Source: Colwellia sp. MB3u-41 (GTDB taxonomy: Bacteria; Pseudomonadota; Gammaproteobacteria; Enterobacterales; Alteromonadaceae). Taken from it: DNA of 64,000 nt. Location of the stretch: positions 1 through 64,000 of the forward strand of contig NZ_JACGUT010000074.1 of NCBI RefSeq assembly GCF_014076845.1, given 5' to 3'. Position numbers and translations under genes: made by a program. Below, in pieces: positions 1-9,125 of the stretch; within the stretch, counting starts at the first letter, position 1; the number at the start of each line of letters is the position of its first letter. A model generated the notes under the pieces. That model was not told the origin of the DNA. It saw nothing but the letters and a program-made list of their open reading frames with translations, and made no database searches.

Positions 1-323
1 TTTTATTTTTATTTTTATTTTTATTCCTAATGTAAAATTAATGGTTGTATTTGCTTGTTAAGTAGCCATCACAGGTTGTGTTAAATTTAAGCGAAGCGCT
101 ATATCAAAAAAGATGAATACGTATTAAACCATTATTTGTAAGTGTTTTATCGAACAGAAAACGATATTAAAAATGATGTTGAATTAGATAAATATGGAGT
201 TTGACAATGCTAACAACATAGGTGACTAGATTACTGACATTATGATAAAGAGGTCTTGTTTTCTAGTAACAAGACCTTGTGGTAATTGAGGGTTTTTACC
301 ACGGAAAGCTGAGATAAACTTTG
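1..323. other. Non-coding stretch with hexamer repeat at the edge
   Basis: No convincing gene is seen. The first 26 bases are about four copies of a TTTTAT hexamer that may continue outside the window. The rest is AT-rich and has stops in all frames. It lies downstream of the broken hydrolase that ends at 324. Confidence 0.5.
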
Positions 324-879
324 CTATTGATTAATAAAGTTAACGATTATCTGAAAATTTTGCCGACACTCTTCTTCAACAAGTGCATTAAGTAACATAT
401 AAGCATGCACAACACATCAAACTGATGATGTACAGTTACCCCAACCGCTTTTAACACTTTAGCATAAGCTAACCCCTCATCTCTTAATGGATAACATCTG
501 GCGGTAATAATTAAAATTTCTGGAAAATCGTTACTTATTTCACCATACAAAGGTGATGCAGCTTTAATGTTATCCCTCGCTTTAAAAGACTGATTAAAGT
601 ACCGGCTTATTTTATCTTACTCAAGTAAAAATCTTGAACCATTCTCGGTAAAAGAGGGCTGTTGGCCGATGTATCAACACTCGGGTAAATTAACATCTAC
701 TTATCTGCTTTTAAACGTTTATCTTGCTGGTTTTGCATAGCAAGCGTAATACAAATAGCGCCGATTTTAGAGCTATGTGCCAGACAAAACGAGATATTGA
801 GTGTGTTATTATCGATGCAGTGCCATACCTCCCCCCATTTTGACTTGAGTGTTATGGCAATGTTGGCTGATTTAGACAT
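324..879 (-). pseudogene. Degenerate alpha/beta hydrolase (fold-3 / HSL-like esterase)
   Basis: Three minus-strand frames together give the C-terminal half of a hormone-sensitive-lipase-type alpha/beta hydrolase. Recognisable pieces are LIYPSVDTSANSPLLPRM, then KARDNIKAASPLYGE, then PEILIITARCYPLRDEGLAY, then a tail HAYMLLNALVEEECRQNF that ends at a TAG at 324-326. Lesions are an in-frame TAG near 697-699, a frameshift near 625 and another near 415. The nucleophile motif GDSAGG is not recognisable around 760-800, where AHSSKIG stands instead. The upstream part to 879 is more doubtful. Family assignment rests on the PLRDEG...YA..L..AGV block, typical of these esterases. It is certainly non-functional as written. 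Confidence 0.75.
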
Positions 880-1413
880 TATTTTTAAAAAAACAGGGTG
901 TTCGCCTTGAGCTTGCAGACAGAAAACACAGTTGTTAGCATGGTTTGAAAAAGCAGAGATTAAGTCAGGTCACGAAGGAATTTATGTACATTCTGACTTG
1001 TATTTAGCGTTAGAATAAACCAAAATAATCACCGATCAGGTTAGCAGAAGAAGCCCGCTTTAGTGCAAATAAATATAATGGTATTTATTATCATACTAGA
1101 ATGTGGGTTATGTCTGCTATAACCTATATTATTATTTTAAATAAGTTTTATTATTGCAGGTTTTACTTTAGTTTCTAAAAATAACTCGCTTTTATAATAC
1201 TTTTTATTTTCAAGCCATATTGAAGCTTTAAAAACGGTTACCTCTATCTAATAACGGTGTAAAAGAGAGATAAAAAATACTGCGGCTAGGTAATTTTAGC
1301 GAAATAAACATTGTATCGCCAATGAATTAAATTTTAATAAAGAGGGGAATAGCGAAAAGACTCTTTGAGTATCGATTATATGAGAAATAACCGACACCCT
1401 ACCGAGCTTGCTA
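880..1413. other. No intact gene; one orphan coding-like tail
   Basis: Nothing intact is seen. On the plus strand, about 920-1017 reads as a short C-terminus (AWFEKAEIKSGHEGIYVHS and a few more residues, ending in TAA) with no start and no recognisable family. It may be another remnant. The remainder to the fasciclin gene is AT-rich with no clear features. Confidence 0.4.
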
Positions 1414-1908
1414 TTAAGGTATTAATACCGTATCAATAACGTGTATGACACCATTACTTGCTTTTACATCTGCCATGATAATTTTTGCTTTATTTATCAT
1501 TACATTTCCATCGATGACTTTAACCATCAACATTTTACCTTGAATGGTAGGTGCGCTTGTTACTTTCACGACATCTGTAGACATCACTTTTCCAGAAACA
1601 ACGTGATATGTTAATATGTCGACGAGTTTATCTTTATTTTCTGGTTTCAAAAGCATCTCAAGCGTGCCTTTAGGCAACTTTGCAAAAGCCTCATCTGTGG
1701 GTGCGAATACCGTAAAGGGCCCATCACCTTTAAGTGTTTCAACAAGCCCACCTGCTTTAACTGCTGCGACAAGTGTATTGAAAGAACCATTTGCAGCGGC
1801 CACATCAACAATATCTTTTTTCATACCATGATGCTCTGCATAAGAGTCTGGCATAAAAGCTAAGCTGGCAACCACAATTGATACTGTTGTAATAAATTTA
1901 TTTAACAT
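1414..1908 (-). CDS. Secreted fasciclin (FAS1) domain protein
   Basis: A 164-residue protein with an N-terminal signal peptide (residues 1 to about 24, ending SYA) followed by a single FAS1 domain covering nearly all the rest. Visible FAS1 hallmarks are [37 protein letters not shown] and the H-box-like [10 protein letters not shown]. Single-domain bacterial fasciclins of this size are periplasmic or surface proteins thought to act in adhesion or stress; the exact role is unknown. An AGGA ribosome site lies 8-9 bases before the ATG. It is the only intact gene in the first 4.3 kb and is flanked by pseudogenes. Confidence 0.93.
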   Translation of the reverse strand: MLNKFITTVSIVVASLAFMPDSYAEHHGMKKDIVDVAAANGSFNTLVAAVKAGGLVETLKGDGPFTVFAPTDEAFAKLPKGTLEMLLKPENKDKLVDILTYHVVSGKVMSTDVVKVTSAPTIQGKMLMVKVIDGNVMINKAKIIMADVKASNGVIHVIDTVLIP

Positions 1909-2484
1909 TGTATTTTCCTATTCAGTGAATTTTAGTTAATACTATTTTGTTTTCACAATCTATTTACGTATGGTTTAGAAATTAAGATCAGTATTGCCTA
2001 TTTACCGAAAATAAAGCGTTCGGTTATGTCTTCGTTCATGCTAAGGCGCGCATTGTTCAAAAACATGGCGTTAACGTAGGTGGTTTTTCGAGGAATATGC
2101 CGGTATTTTAATACGAAATCAAACATTACAGGTTAAAAACGACGTGCAACTGTTATAAAAATAAAGTCATTACGTCGTCAGCCATGTAACAAAAAATCTC
2201 AGGTTCGTACTTTTAAAATGTTTGAGACTACCACGTGCATTCAAAATATCAGCCCTAAGTGAAAACGTATACATTAGAAATATCTCATTTGCCTCTGAGC
2301 TATTTCTAACTCCGTCAAAGTAAATGCTAGACTTATGACTACGTGAGTGTAGCCTGACATTATTTCACTGCCTAGTGCTAAAGTTACCCACACAATTTAG
2401 GGCGTATTGGTGTCAATACTGGCCAAGCGTAATTGTACCTTTTCATTGAGGTAAGTCTGATTGCGCCCAACACAACCATGTTAT
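1909..2484. other. No intact gene
   Basis: No supported gene. Short reading frames are broken by stops on both strands. Minus-strand fragments near 2300-2470 (for example TYLNEKVQLRLASID) may continue the degenerate membrane protein that follows, but no family could be named. Confidence 0.4.
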
Positions 2485-2984
2485 CTAACAAGTCAACAAT
2501 AAGATAGATGTGCGAATCAGCCATTCTTCTGGCAACGTAGGCATGGGGTATAGAACTAGAAATGAGGAGAACTGCTCAAGTGTATCAAACCCAGGACCGA
2601 CCCAGAAGAATCCCCTTTGAACCGCACTAACCGGTACTCTAAGGGCGTCAGTAATAGACGCTAGACTCGATTCGTTCAAACCATAAATAAAAAGCCAATC
2701 AGGTTAGCCATTACGAATACGGTTAAGCCCTTACTCCCGGCTAATGACTTAAAACTCTTTACCTTAGGGTCCAAGTCATTGCACCCTCAACTCGGTAATG
2801 ACCACATTTTCAGCAGTATTTACCGTATTATTGTCAATGTTAATTTCGAGGCTGCAACGCGCACCTAATAATAAAATCTGCCCTACCCGTATCAATTTAA
2901 ATACGGATGAGTGCCTCAAAAAAGCAAGTACTAATAGAATAAAAGTGATTAATGCGCAGGTAATAATTAACAGATCAATACCCC
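2485..2984 (-). pseudogene. Degenerate multi-pass membrane protein, family unknown
   Basis: Three consecutive minus-strand pieces in different frames look like one decayed protein. About 2984-2776 contains a hydrophobic run (LLIITCALITFILLVLAFL). About 2782-2690 contains LTVFVMANLIGFLFMV. 2679-2485 contains RGFFWVGPGFDTLEQFSSF and WLIRTSILLLTC. Each piece carries one membrane-like segment, and the pieces join where the frame changes. I do not recognise the family. It could have been a partner of the rimK remnant that starts on the opposite strand at 3189, but that is speculation. The reconstruction by eye could be wrong in detail. Confidence 0.35.
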
Positions 2985-3188
2985 CTCAGCAATCGGTTAG
3001 AAAGCTGAGTGTACTTTTGGCAAGAAAAATGCAACTCACGTATTCCAATATAAACAACAAAATAATACCCTATTATTATAAAAACACTTCTTTACCACTT
3101 TTCTTAAAAATATTTATATTATTTTGTGACTTTTTTGTAAACAGTCTAGATTATAGGTTGTTTTTCTTTATACAACAGGAAATCAAAG

Positions 3189-4112
3189 ATGAAAATAGTA
3201 ATATTATCTCGAAACAAGAAGTTGTACTCGATCCGCCGTTTAAAAGAGGCATGGGAAGCGCTGGGTCATCAAGTTGACGTTATCGATACACTTCATTGTT
3301 AGATGGATATCACTAGCAACAGATCAGTTGTTCGCTATAAAGGCCAAGCACTTCCACAGTACGATGCAATAATACCGCGGATCGGTGCTTCCATTTCTTT
3401 TTATGGCAGCGCGGTAGTGCCTCAATTTGAAATGACTGGCGCTTTCAGTGTCAATGAATCTTTGGCGATTAGTCGCTTTAGAGATAAATGATGTTCTATG
3501 CAATTACTGTCAAGAAAAGGCCTCAGCTTGCCAAGAACAGGCTTCGCTAATCACCCTAACAATGTCAAAGATTTAATTAAAAATGTCGGTGGTGCTCCTT
3601 GCGTCATTAAATTACTTGAGGATACGCAAGGTATTGGAGTGGTACTTGCTGAAACAACTAAGTCAGCAGAGGCTATTGTTGAGCCTTTATGGGGTTAAAT
3701 GCCGATATTTTAATTCAGCATTTATCAAAGAAGCCGGTGGTGCTGATATTCGATGTCTTGTTGGTGGTGACCATGCTGTTGCCGCAATGAAACGTCAAGG
3801 TGTGAAGGTGAGTTTAGGTCAAATTTACACCGCGGTGGTTCAGCGGTACTTGTTAAACTTACCCCAGAAGAAAGAGCTACCACGGTGTTGACTGCACACG
3901 TTATCGGGCTGCACGTCTGTGGTGTTAATTTACTGCGCGCCGAACGTCGACCTGTTGTCATGCAAGTTAATTCTTCACCGGGTTTGGCGGGTATTGAAGC
4001 CGCAACTGAAAAGGATGTTACCCCCATGATTTTCAAGTTTATCGAGAAAAATTTTATTGAAAAGAATGCTAGCGCTAAATCTAATCGAAATCGTACCCAA
4101 GGTCAGGGTTAA
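3189..4112 (+). pseudogene. rimK: rimK pseudogene (ribosomal S6 / poly-alpha-glutamate ligase)
   Basis: The reconstructed product follows RimK from end to end: start [14 protein letters not shown], then [50 protein letters not shown]-like ATP-grasp residues (seen as [11 protein letters not shown]), [32 protein letters not shown], and the metal-binding [14 protein letters not shown]. Lesions are a TAG at 3300-3302 where relatives have Tyr, a TGA at 3489-3491 where relatives have Leu, and frameshifts near 3693, 3719 and 3803. Five independent lesions mean clear loss of function. RimK adds glutamates to the C-terminus of ribosomal protein S6. The bases around the ATG and the whole length are still alignable, so the decay is fairly recent. 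Confidence 0.93.
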
Positions 4113-4238
4113 ATCGATAAAAAATACAGTCTCAATTTATAAGCGATATTAACGATAAAACCACTAAAACTTATTTTTAAGAACCTCAGGTTTTGATGGC
4201 ACAGAAACGTTTAATTATAAATTTCTAACCGCACAAAA

Positions 4239-4254
4239 CCGTCCTTTCGGGCGG
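4239..4254. terminator. Small GC hairpin, possible terminator
   Basis: CCGTCC and GGGCGG pair around a TTTC loop (one G-U pair). It sits between the rimK remnant and the convergent radical SAM gene. The adjoining T-tract is weak in both directions, so termination is only plausible. Confidence 0.4.
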
Positions 4255-4317
4255 CTATTATTTATTAACAACCGCTTACTAACGACAATGCATAAATTCA
4301 CGTTTAGCAAACCACAC

Positions 4318-5220
4318 TTATAGACCCCTTTGCCATTCTTGACGAATAGGTATTTCTGTAGATTGCGCTAACGCCATTTGTACCATATTCACTAATTTAT
4401 CTTTATCTTTACCTAAGATCCCTTTCAACACCAAGTAATTTGAAGCATGATCAGATCTGAAAATAGTGTTATTTAACTCAAGTGCTGATAACAACGTTTC
4501 CATTTCAGTAAACAACTCTTGCTGATGTAAAAGACGAAAAGGCTGATATTGATGTTCTGTAAATTTTTGGGCAAAACGTGCTTGGCCTAAAGGAAAACTT
4601 ACCACCAATGTAGAGAGGTAATTAGGTTGAGCTTCATTCATTAATTTAGCAGAGTTAAGGGCATGTTGTTTTGATAATTCAGGCCCGCCTAAACCGTTTA
4701 AAATCATCACTGAGCTTTTAATACCTGCTTGCTTAATTTTTTTAAGGGCTATTAAAGAACTTTGGTATGTTTCACCTTTTTCAATTAACTTTAAGACGTC
4801 ATCGTCTCCACTTTCACAGCCCACATAGAGCAAAGACAAGCCTAAAGCTCTTAACTCGGTAAGTTGTTCAACCGTTTTATTAGTTAAGTTTCTAGGTAAA
4901 CAATAACTTGAAACCCGCGTAACATGTGGCAAGTGTTTTTTTATCAGTTCAAGAATTTCTTTTAACCGTTTGAACGGCAACATTACGGCATCACCGTCGG
5001 CTAAAAACACACGTCCAACAGGTAAGCCTGAATGTGAAATTTTTATTAGTTCTTGCTCAATAAGCTCTACTTTTTTCGGTTTGAATTTTTTATTTTCAGC
5101 CGTATACATCTCACAAAAGGAACAGTTATTCCAAGAGCAGCCATTAGTGACTTGTAGTATTAAGCTTTTCCATTCGCTTGGTGGGCGAAAAACCGGTTCT
5201 ATATATTCAAGGGGGTACAT
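4318..5220 (-). CDS. Radical SAM protein
   Basis: A 300-residue radical SAM enzyme. The cluster-binding cysteines are C28, C33 and C36 in NGCSWNNCSFCEMY. The spacing is CX4CX2C rather than the usual CX3CX2C; this NGC-x4-C-x2-C-x-MY form is seen in a branch of uncharacterised radical SAM proteins. Downstream are LADGDAVMLP, a strand-like SSYCLPRNL, and SLLYVGCESGDDDVL, which is typical of the S-adenosylmethionine-binding barrel. No B12 domain is present. The substrate is unknown. A ribosome site AGGA lies upstream of the ATG. The gene appears to stand alone. Confidence 0.88.
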   Translation of the reverse strand: MYPLEYIEPVFRPPSEWKSLILQVTNGCSWNNCSFCEMYTAENKKFKPKKVELIEQELIKISHSGLPVGRVFLADGDAVMLPFKRLKEILELIKKHLPHVTRVSSYCLPRNLTNKTVEQLTELRALGLSLLYVGCESGDDDVLKLIEKGETYQSSLIALKKIKQAGIKSSVMILNGLGGPELSKQHALNSAKLMNEAQPNYLSTLVVSFPLGQARFAQKFTEHQYQPFRLLHQQELFTEMETLLSALELNNTIFRSDHASNYLVLKGILGKDKDKLVNMVQMALAQSTEIPIRQEWQRGL

Positions 5221-5401
5221 ACTTTGTCCTATTCACTTTATTCTCTATATACCGTTATCATTTAAAAATGCGGGCCTTGAGTGTACATCTAAGGAAAAAT
5301 GCCAAGCCCTCATATAAAGCAATCGTTATTCTATTGCATGGGTAACGCCACAGATGTAGTTTGAAACGCAATAAATCGGCATATTAAATAAGATACTATA
5401 C

Positions 5402-6211
5402 CTACCAAGAACCTCTATTTTTAAACGCTTTAGCAGGTTCTTTTTCATGCGTTTGATTATAAGCTTTTATCTTTTGATTTTTACTCAGCATGACTTTGAG
5501 TTGATAAAAAGTTTCTCTTGCTAATGTAAAACGATCACTGCGCCACCAAACTTTATTATAAAGTTTTTTGACGCCAGCAACAGCATCAGGAGATTGCTGA
5601 CAAAGTGATACTGCTAACGCTTTTGCAGCAGCCATTGGGTCGGATGATATTTCAGTAATTAAATGATATTCGAGCGCTTGTTTGGCAGAAATTTCTTTTC
5701 CTGTCATCGCCAGTAATTTTGCTTGATCAGCAGGCAAGTGTTCTTTTAAAGCCAACGTTCCTCCCATATCAGGAATTAGCCCCCATCTTGCTTCTAAAAT
5801 GGATAAAGTTGCAGAAGGTTCAACAAAGCGAAAATCACCACCCAAAGCAATTTGTAAGCCACCACCCCAAACTCGTCCATGCAAAACCATGATGACAGGA
5901 GCAGGTATTTTACGCCAGCCTGTAGAGACACGTTGTGCTAAATTTGACTGTCCGGGTAACCATTTAAAGAGTAGTTTTAAAATATTGATGGGCGCTTTCA
6001 TCACCGATTTCACATCTAAGCCACTACAAAAATCTACGCCTTCGCCATGCACAATGATGGCGCGGAGTGTTTTGTCTTTTTGTAATTGCTTAATAATATT
6101 ATCAAGCTGATAAAACATCACCATATTAATAGCGTTATGCTTCTCTGCACGATTAAGTGCAACATAAGCAATGTTGTTTTCGATAGTTAACAGTACCGTT
6201 TTTTCTGACAT
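5402..6211 (-). CDS. Enoyl-CoA hydratase/isomerase family protein (crotonase)
   Basis: About 269 residues with the crotonase fold. The oxyanion-hole segments are visible as VDFCSGLDVKSVM (first) and GRVWGGGLQIALGGDFRF (second), followed by LEARWGLIPDMGG, the usual position of the catalytic acidic residue. Members hydrate or isomerise acyl-CoA thioesters, usually in fatty acid or amino acid breakdown; the substrate is not predictable here. I chose the ATG at 6209-6211. The in-frame GTG six bases earlier directly abuts the GAGG ribosome site, whereas this ATG has normal spacing. No beta-oxidation partners are adjacent. Confidence 0.92.
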   Translation of the reverse strand: MSEKTVLLTIENNIAYVALNRAEKHNAINMVMFYQLDNIIKQLQKDKTLRAIIVHGEGVDFCSGLDVKSVMKAPINILKLLFKWLPGQSNLAQRVSTGWRKIPAPVIMVLHGRVWGGGLQIALGGDFRFVEPSATLSILEARWGLIPDMGGTLALKEHLPADQAKLLAMTGKEISAKQALEYHLITEISSDPMAAAKALAVSLCQQSPDAVAGVKKLYNKVWWRSDRFTLARETFYQLKVMLSKNQKIKAYNQTHEKEPAKAFKNRGSW

Positions 6212-6541
6212 ACACACCTCTGGTTAGACCAGATAAAGTAACCTTGTCGGCATGAGATGTAAATAAAAAATTCTGCCAAGCGCCACTTAAATCAAGCATT
6301 ATCGGCAACCCCAGAGTTTTATATCACTCGTACCTATATTTAAGCGAAGTTCACTAAATACATCAAAAACATCAAAAACATCAGCAGATGCCATGAGTGT
6401 CGTTATGCGTAAAATAATAAAAAGTACAAAGGTATTTTTACTCAAAATCCATTTTGATAAAGGCCAAAACTTGTATTACAAATGAATGTCTTACTCAGAG
6501 GCAATGACTTGTTATGTTTGAATAGACAATTATGCGTTCAG
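6212..6541. other. Intergenic, nothing recognised
   Basis: No gene, hairpin or RNA could be supported. The only oddity is a short direct repeat of ACATCAAAA at about 6360-6380. Confidence 0.5.
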
Positions 6542-6808
6542 CTAAATTACACCGCCAGCCTTTAAAATAATTGCGGTTACGGTTAACAAAAAAGCGCCTG
6601 AATAGACCATTTTTCCAGAATACGACGCTTTATCCCAATTCATTGCACAATAAATTAATGATATTGGAAAAAATAAAAATACAGACCAACCAAATAAATG
6701 CTGTTTATTGCCCAAAGCAACAACAGCAGTGAAAATAGAACCTATAACAAGTAGCATTAAACCAATAGAGCCTGTTAATAATGCCACGACTATAATATTT
6801 TGAACCAT
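6542..6808 (-). CDS. Small multi-pass membrane protein, unknown function
   Basis: An 88-residue protein with three hydrophobic stretches (about residues 5-33, 39-56 and 67-85), separated by short polar loops (GNKQH, NWDKASYSGK). No family is recognised. The ORF is the only sensible one in the region and has ordinary composition. It is followed upstream on the same strand by the DUF3465 gene (112 bp apart). A role in the envelope is the most that can be said. Confidence 0.65.
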   Translation of the reverse strand: MVQNIIVVALLTGSIGLMLLVIGSIFTAVVALGNKQHLFGWSVFLFFPISLIYCAMNWDKASYSGKMVYSGAFLLTVTAIILKAGGVI

Positions 6809-6919
6809 ACTTAATTAGATACCTTTATTTACAATAAAAATGGGGAGATTTAGTTGACTCACAATAAGTAAAACAAAACAGCCCTCTATGCTTAATTCTT
6901 AAAATGGCTTGCGATAAAC

Positions 6920-7315
6920 CTATTGGTAGACAATACCTTTATGCTTTAACCAACCATTTATATGATGTCTATTTGGGTCTCGATGCGTCCAATGTACAAC
7001 ACCACCTTTTTTATTCCATTCGAATTCACCATAAAAATAAACCATGTCACCCTTTGAAATCAAATTAACTCTTGGCGCAAGGTCAATGTTATGTGCAATT
7101 AAAATAGTGTTACCTGAGCTGAGTTTAAGAATAAACTTTTGATGACGTGAACCTTGGTTATCATCATTTAGTATCCTGATAACTTCGCCATGCCCTTTAA
7201 CTTGAATGTTACTTTGTTTAGTTTTATAGGCTTCATCAAACGATGTAGCGCAAGAAAAACTTGACCACTGCAATAATGTAAAGCTAACTAAAATCGATAT
7301 TAATAGGTTACGCAT
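6920..7315 (-). CDS. DUF3465 family secreted protein
   Basis: A 131-residue protein with an N-terminal signal sequence (to about residue 23, ...SFSCA). The mature part matches DUF3465: GHGEVIRILNDDNQGSRHQK, LIAHNIDLAPRV, YFYGEFEWNKKGGVVHWTH, and a C-terminal HHINGWLKHKGIVYQ. The fold is predicted to be an OB-like small beta barrel; function is unknown. It is likely periplasmic, possibly membrane-anchored given the Cys near the cleavage region. Upstream bases contain an AAGG-type ribosome site. Confidence 0.88.
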   Translation of the reverse strand: MRNLLISILVSFTLLQWSSFSCATSFDEAYKTKQSNIQVKGHGEVIRILNDDNQGSRHQKFILKLSSGNTILIAHNIDLAPRVNLISKGDMVYFYGEFEWNKKGGVVHWTHRDPNRHHINGWLKHKGIVYQ

Positions 7316-7603
7316 ACAACAAACCTTCCTTAGTTTTATTACGCTATTTTACATGGAAAATAATGTTTGACTATAGTCACAGAGTAACTACAAATAATTA
7401 CCTTGCGTTTTAGTCTAGATGTTTCAGCGACTATGTAAAATGACAATAAAGACATTAAAATTATAATGGATTTATTCACAGCACGTCCCTATGACGACTA
7501 GTTCCAGTTAAGAGACAATGATTTGTTGGCTAAAAAATCAAGCTAAATTAAAAAGCCATCTATTTTTCGTGCTTTAAATGGCTCTTTATAGGCAAAAAAT
7601 CTA

Positions 7604-7774
7604 TTAAGTCTTTTTTAATTCTGGCTTTGATAGAAAGGCGAAAGGAATAGCGAGAGGACCCAGTAACGCACCCATAAATGCCCAATAATAAGATTGTGCA
7701 TGACGATATTTAGCAATATAAAAGCAAATAAAGATACATATGATATTCAAAATTAATAATAAAAACATATTCAT
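7604..7774 (-). CDS. Small membrane protein (about 54-56 aa)
   Basis: An ORF starting MNMFLLLILNIICIFICF and ending SKPELKKT. It has an N-terminal transmembrane segment, then AKYRHAQSYYWAFMGALLGP, a Gly/Pro-rich turn and a second hydrophobic stretch. This WAxxGxLxGPxAxPF pattern is common in small inner-membrane proteins of marine bacteria. An AAAGGG ribosome site lies just upstream. Spacing favours the second Met (position 7768) as the real start, giving 54 residues. Function is unknown. Confidence 0.6.
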   Translation of the reverse strand: MNMFLLLILNIICIFICFYIAKYRHAQSYYWAFMGALLGPLAIPFAFLSKPELKKT

Positions 7775-7903
7775 CCCTTTTAGATTAAATTATAAACAGA
7801 ATAACTTGTTTTCCTCTCGAGATAAAGTACACATAACACCTTATACAAAGGCAAATATTCTTACCTAAAATAAACAATCAAACGAACAGGCCGCTAAGCC
7901 CTG

Positions 7904-8005
7904 CTAGCAACTTTCGCCAATTTTATTGATGGTTGCACTGACATATATGCCAGTGAATGTTAATAAAGCGACAATAAAAATTATAATTAACGTACTTATT
8001 TTCAT
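7904..8005 (-). CDS. Possible 33-residue single-pass membrane peptide
   Basis: A short ORF starting MKISTLIIIFIVALLTFTGI with one transmembrane segment and a short polar tail (NKIGESC). A weak AGG precedes the ATG at a rather long distance. The composition is typical of real small membrane proteins, but the length makes chance possible. No family is recognised. Confidence 0.3.
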   Translation of the reverse strand: MKISTLIIIFIVALLTFTGIYVSATINKIGESC

Positions 8006-8084
8006 CAGATGCCTAACGCCAAATAAGCAGATAAATGATATTTAGCTAAGAAGTGTAATACCCTGAGTAGAATATAATCACCTT

Positions 8085-9011
8085 TTATGAACTCGGTTTA
8101 ATAACCAATAATTTTTCTTTGATAAAATCGATAAATACCCGATTCTTATTAGGCATATATTTACTTTGCACATACTGCAAGCAAATATCACCATGATAAC
8201 TACATTGTAAATGCCAATCTTTCAATAGTGGAATGAGTGTTCCCGCTTCAACCCCTTTTTGCGCGGTGTAATCGGGTAAAGAGCCTATACCAAAGCCCTG
8301 TTCAATGGCATCTCGACGCATTTCACTGTGGTTAAGTAAATATGAACCGGTTACTTCTACCGTTGTTTTTTGATTTTTATGACTAAATCGCCAACGGTTA
8401 TCAGTCATGTTTTCGCCTAAGCAAATACAAGGTAAATGTTTTAAATCATCGGGGTGTGATGGCAAAGTATGGTTGGCTAGAAAATCAGGACTCGCACATA
8501 ACACCTGTTCTACACGTCCAATTTTAACATTTACCAATGCTTCTATTGGGTCGTCACTAATATGAATCAAAAAATCAACACCATCATGAATAGGATCTAA
8601 AATACGGTCAGTTACTTTCAAATGTAACTGGATCTCTGGATAGCATTTTAAAAACTCAACAAACAGTGGACGTAATACCTGATTAGCGAGTGATTTTGGC
8701 GCCGAGACTCTTAATAATCCACTTACCGTCGATGTGGCAGAACGACTCGCATTAACGGCTTGCTCTGCAGACTCGACCATCTGTTTACAATAATTAAATG
8801 TTATTGTTCCTGATTCAGTTAACGCAAGTTGTCGTGTCGTTCGTTGTAATAACTTAATACCCAATGCATCTTCTAACCGACTAATTTGACGGCTAACAGC
8901 TGAAGGTGTTACGCCAAGTTTCCTTGCCGCTTTACTAAAATCCCCCTGTTCAACCACCGTAACTAAAATGGCCATATCGGACAATAGCGGTATTAATTTA
9001 TTTGTGTCCAT
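8085..9011 (-). CDS. LysR-family transcriptional regulator
   Basis: About 308 residues. The N-terminal winged helix-turn-helix is obvious (LVTVVEQGDFSKAARKLGVT, then SAVSRQISRLEDALGIKLLQ and RTTRQLALTESG). The effector domain runs from about residue 90 to the end, with the usual LRVSAPKSLANQVLRP start. The ATG at 9009-9011 is preferred over a TTG nine bases upstream because AAGGA is then 9 bases away. It is transcribed divergently from the LysE-type exporter at 9126. By the usual LysR rule it probably regulates that gene and itself; the inducer is unknown. Confidence 0.94.
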   Translation of the reverse strand: MDTNKLIPLLSDMAILVTVVEQGDFSKAARKLGVTPSAVSRQISRLEDALGIKLLQRTTRQLALTESGTITFNYCKQMVESAEQAVNASRSATSTVSGLLRVSAPKSLANQVLRPLFVEFLKCYPEIQLHLKVTDRILDPIHDGVDFLIHISDDPIEALVNVKIGRVEQVLCASPDFLANHTLPSHPDDLKHLPCICLGENMTDNRWRFSHKNQKTTVEVTGSYLLNHSEMRRDAIEQGFGIGSLPDYTAQKGVEAGTLIPLLKDWHLQCSYHGDICLQYVQSKYMPNKNRVFIDFIKEKLLVIKPSS

Positions 9012-9125
9012 TAAGCACAAGTCCTTTTACAAATGTGTGTATTGTTTTAAATATCTCATAGATTAACATACTTGCAGATTAATAATTGAGTTGCAACGAG
9101 CATACTTAAAGAGTGAGTAATAATT

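Noticed and set aside
2798-3277. 159-codon plus-strand frame upstream of rimK
   Set aside because: No family resemblance, no ribosome site; its end overlaps the rimK start in another frame, and the opposite strand reads more like a decayed membrane protein.
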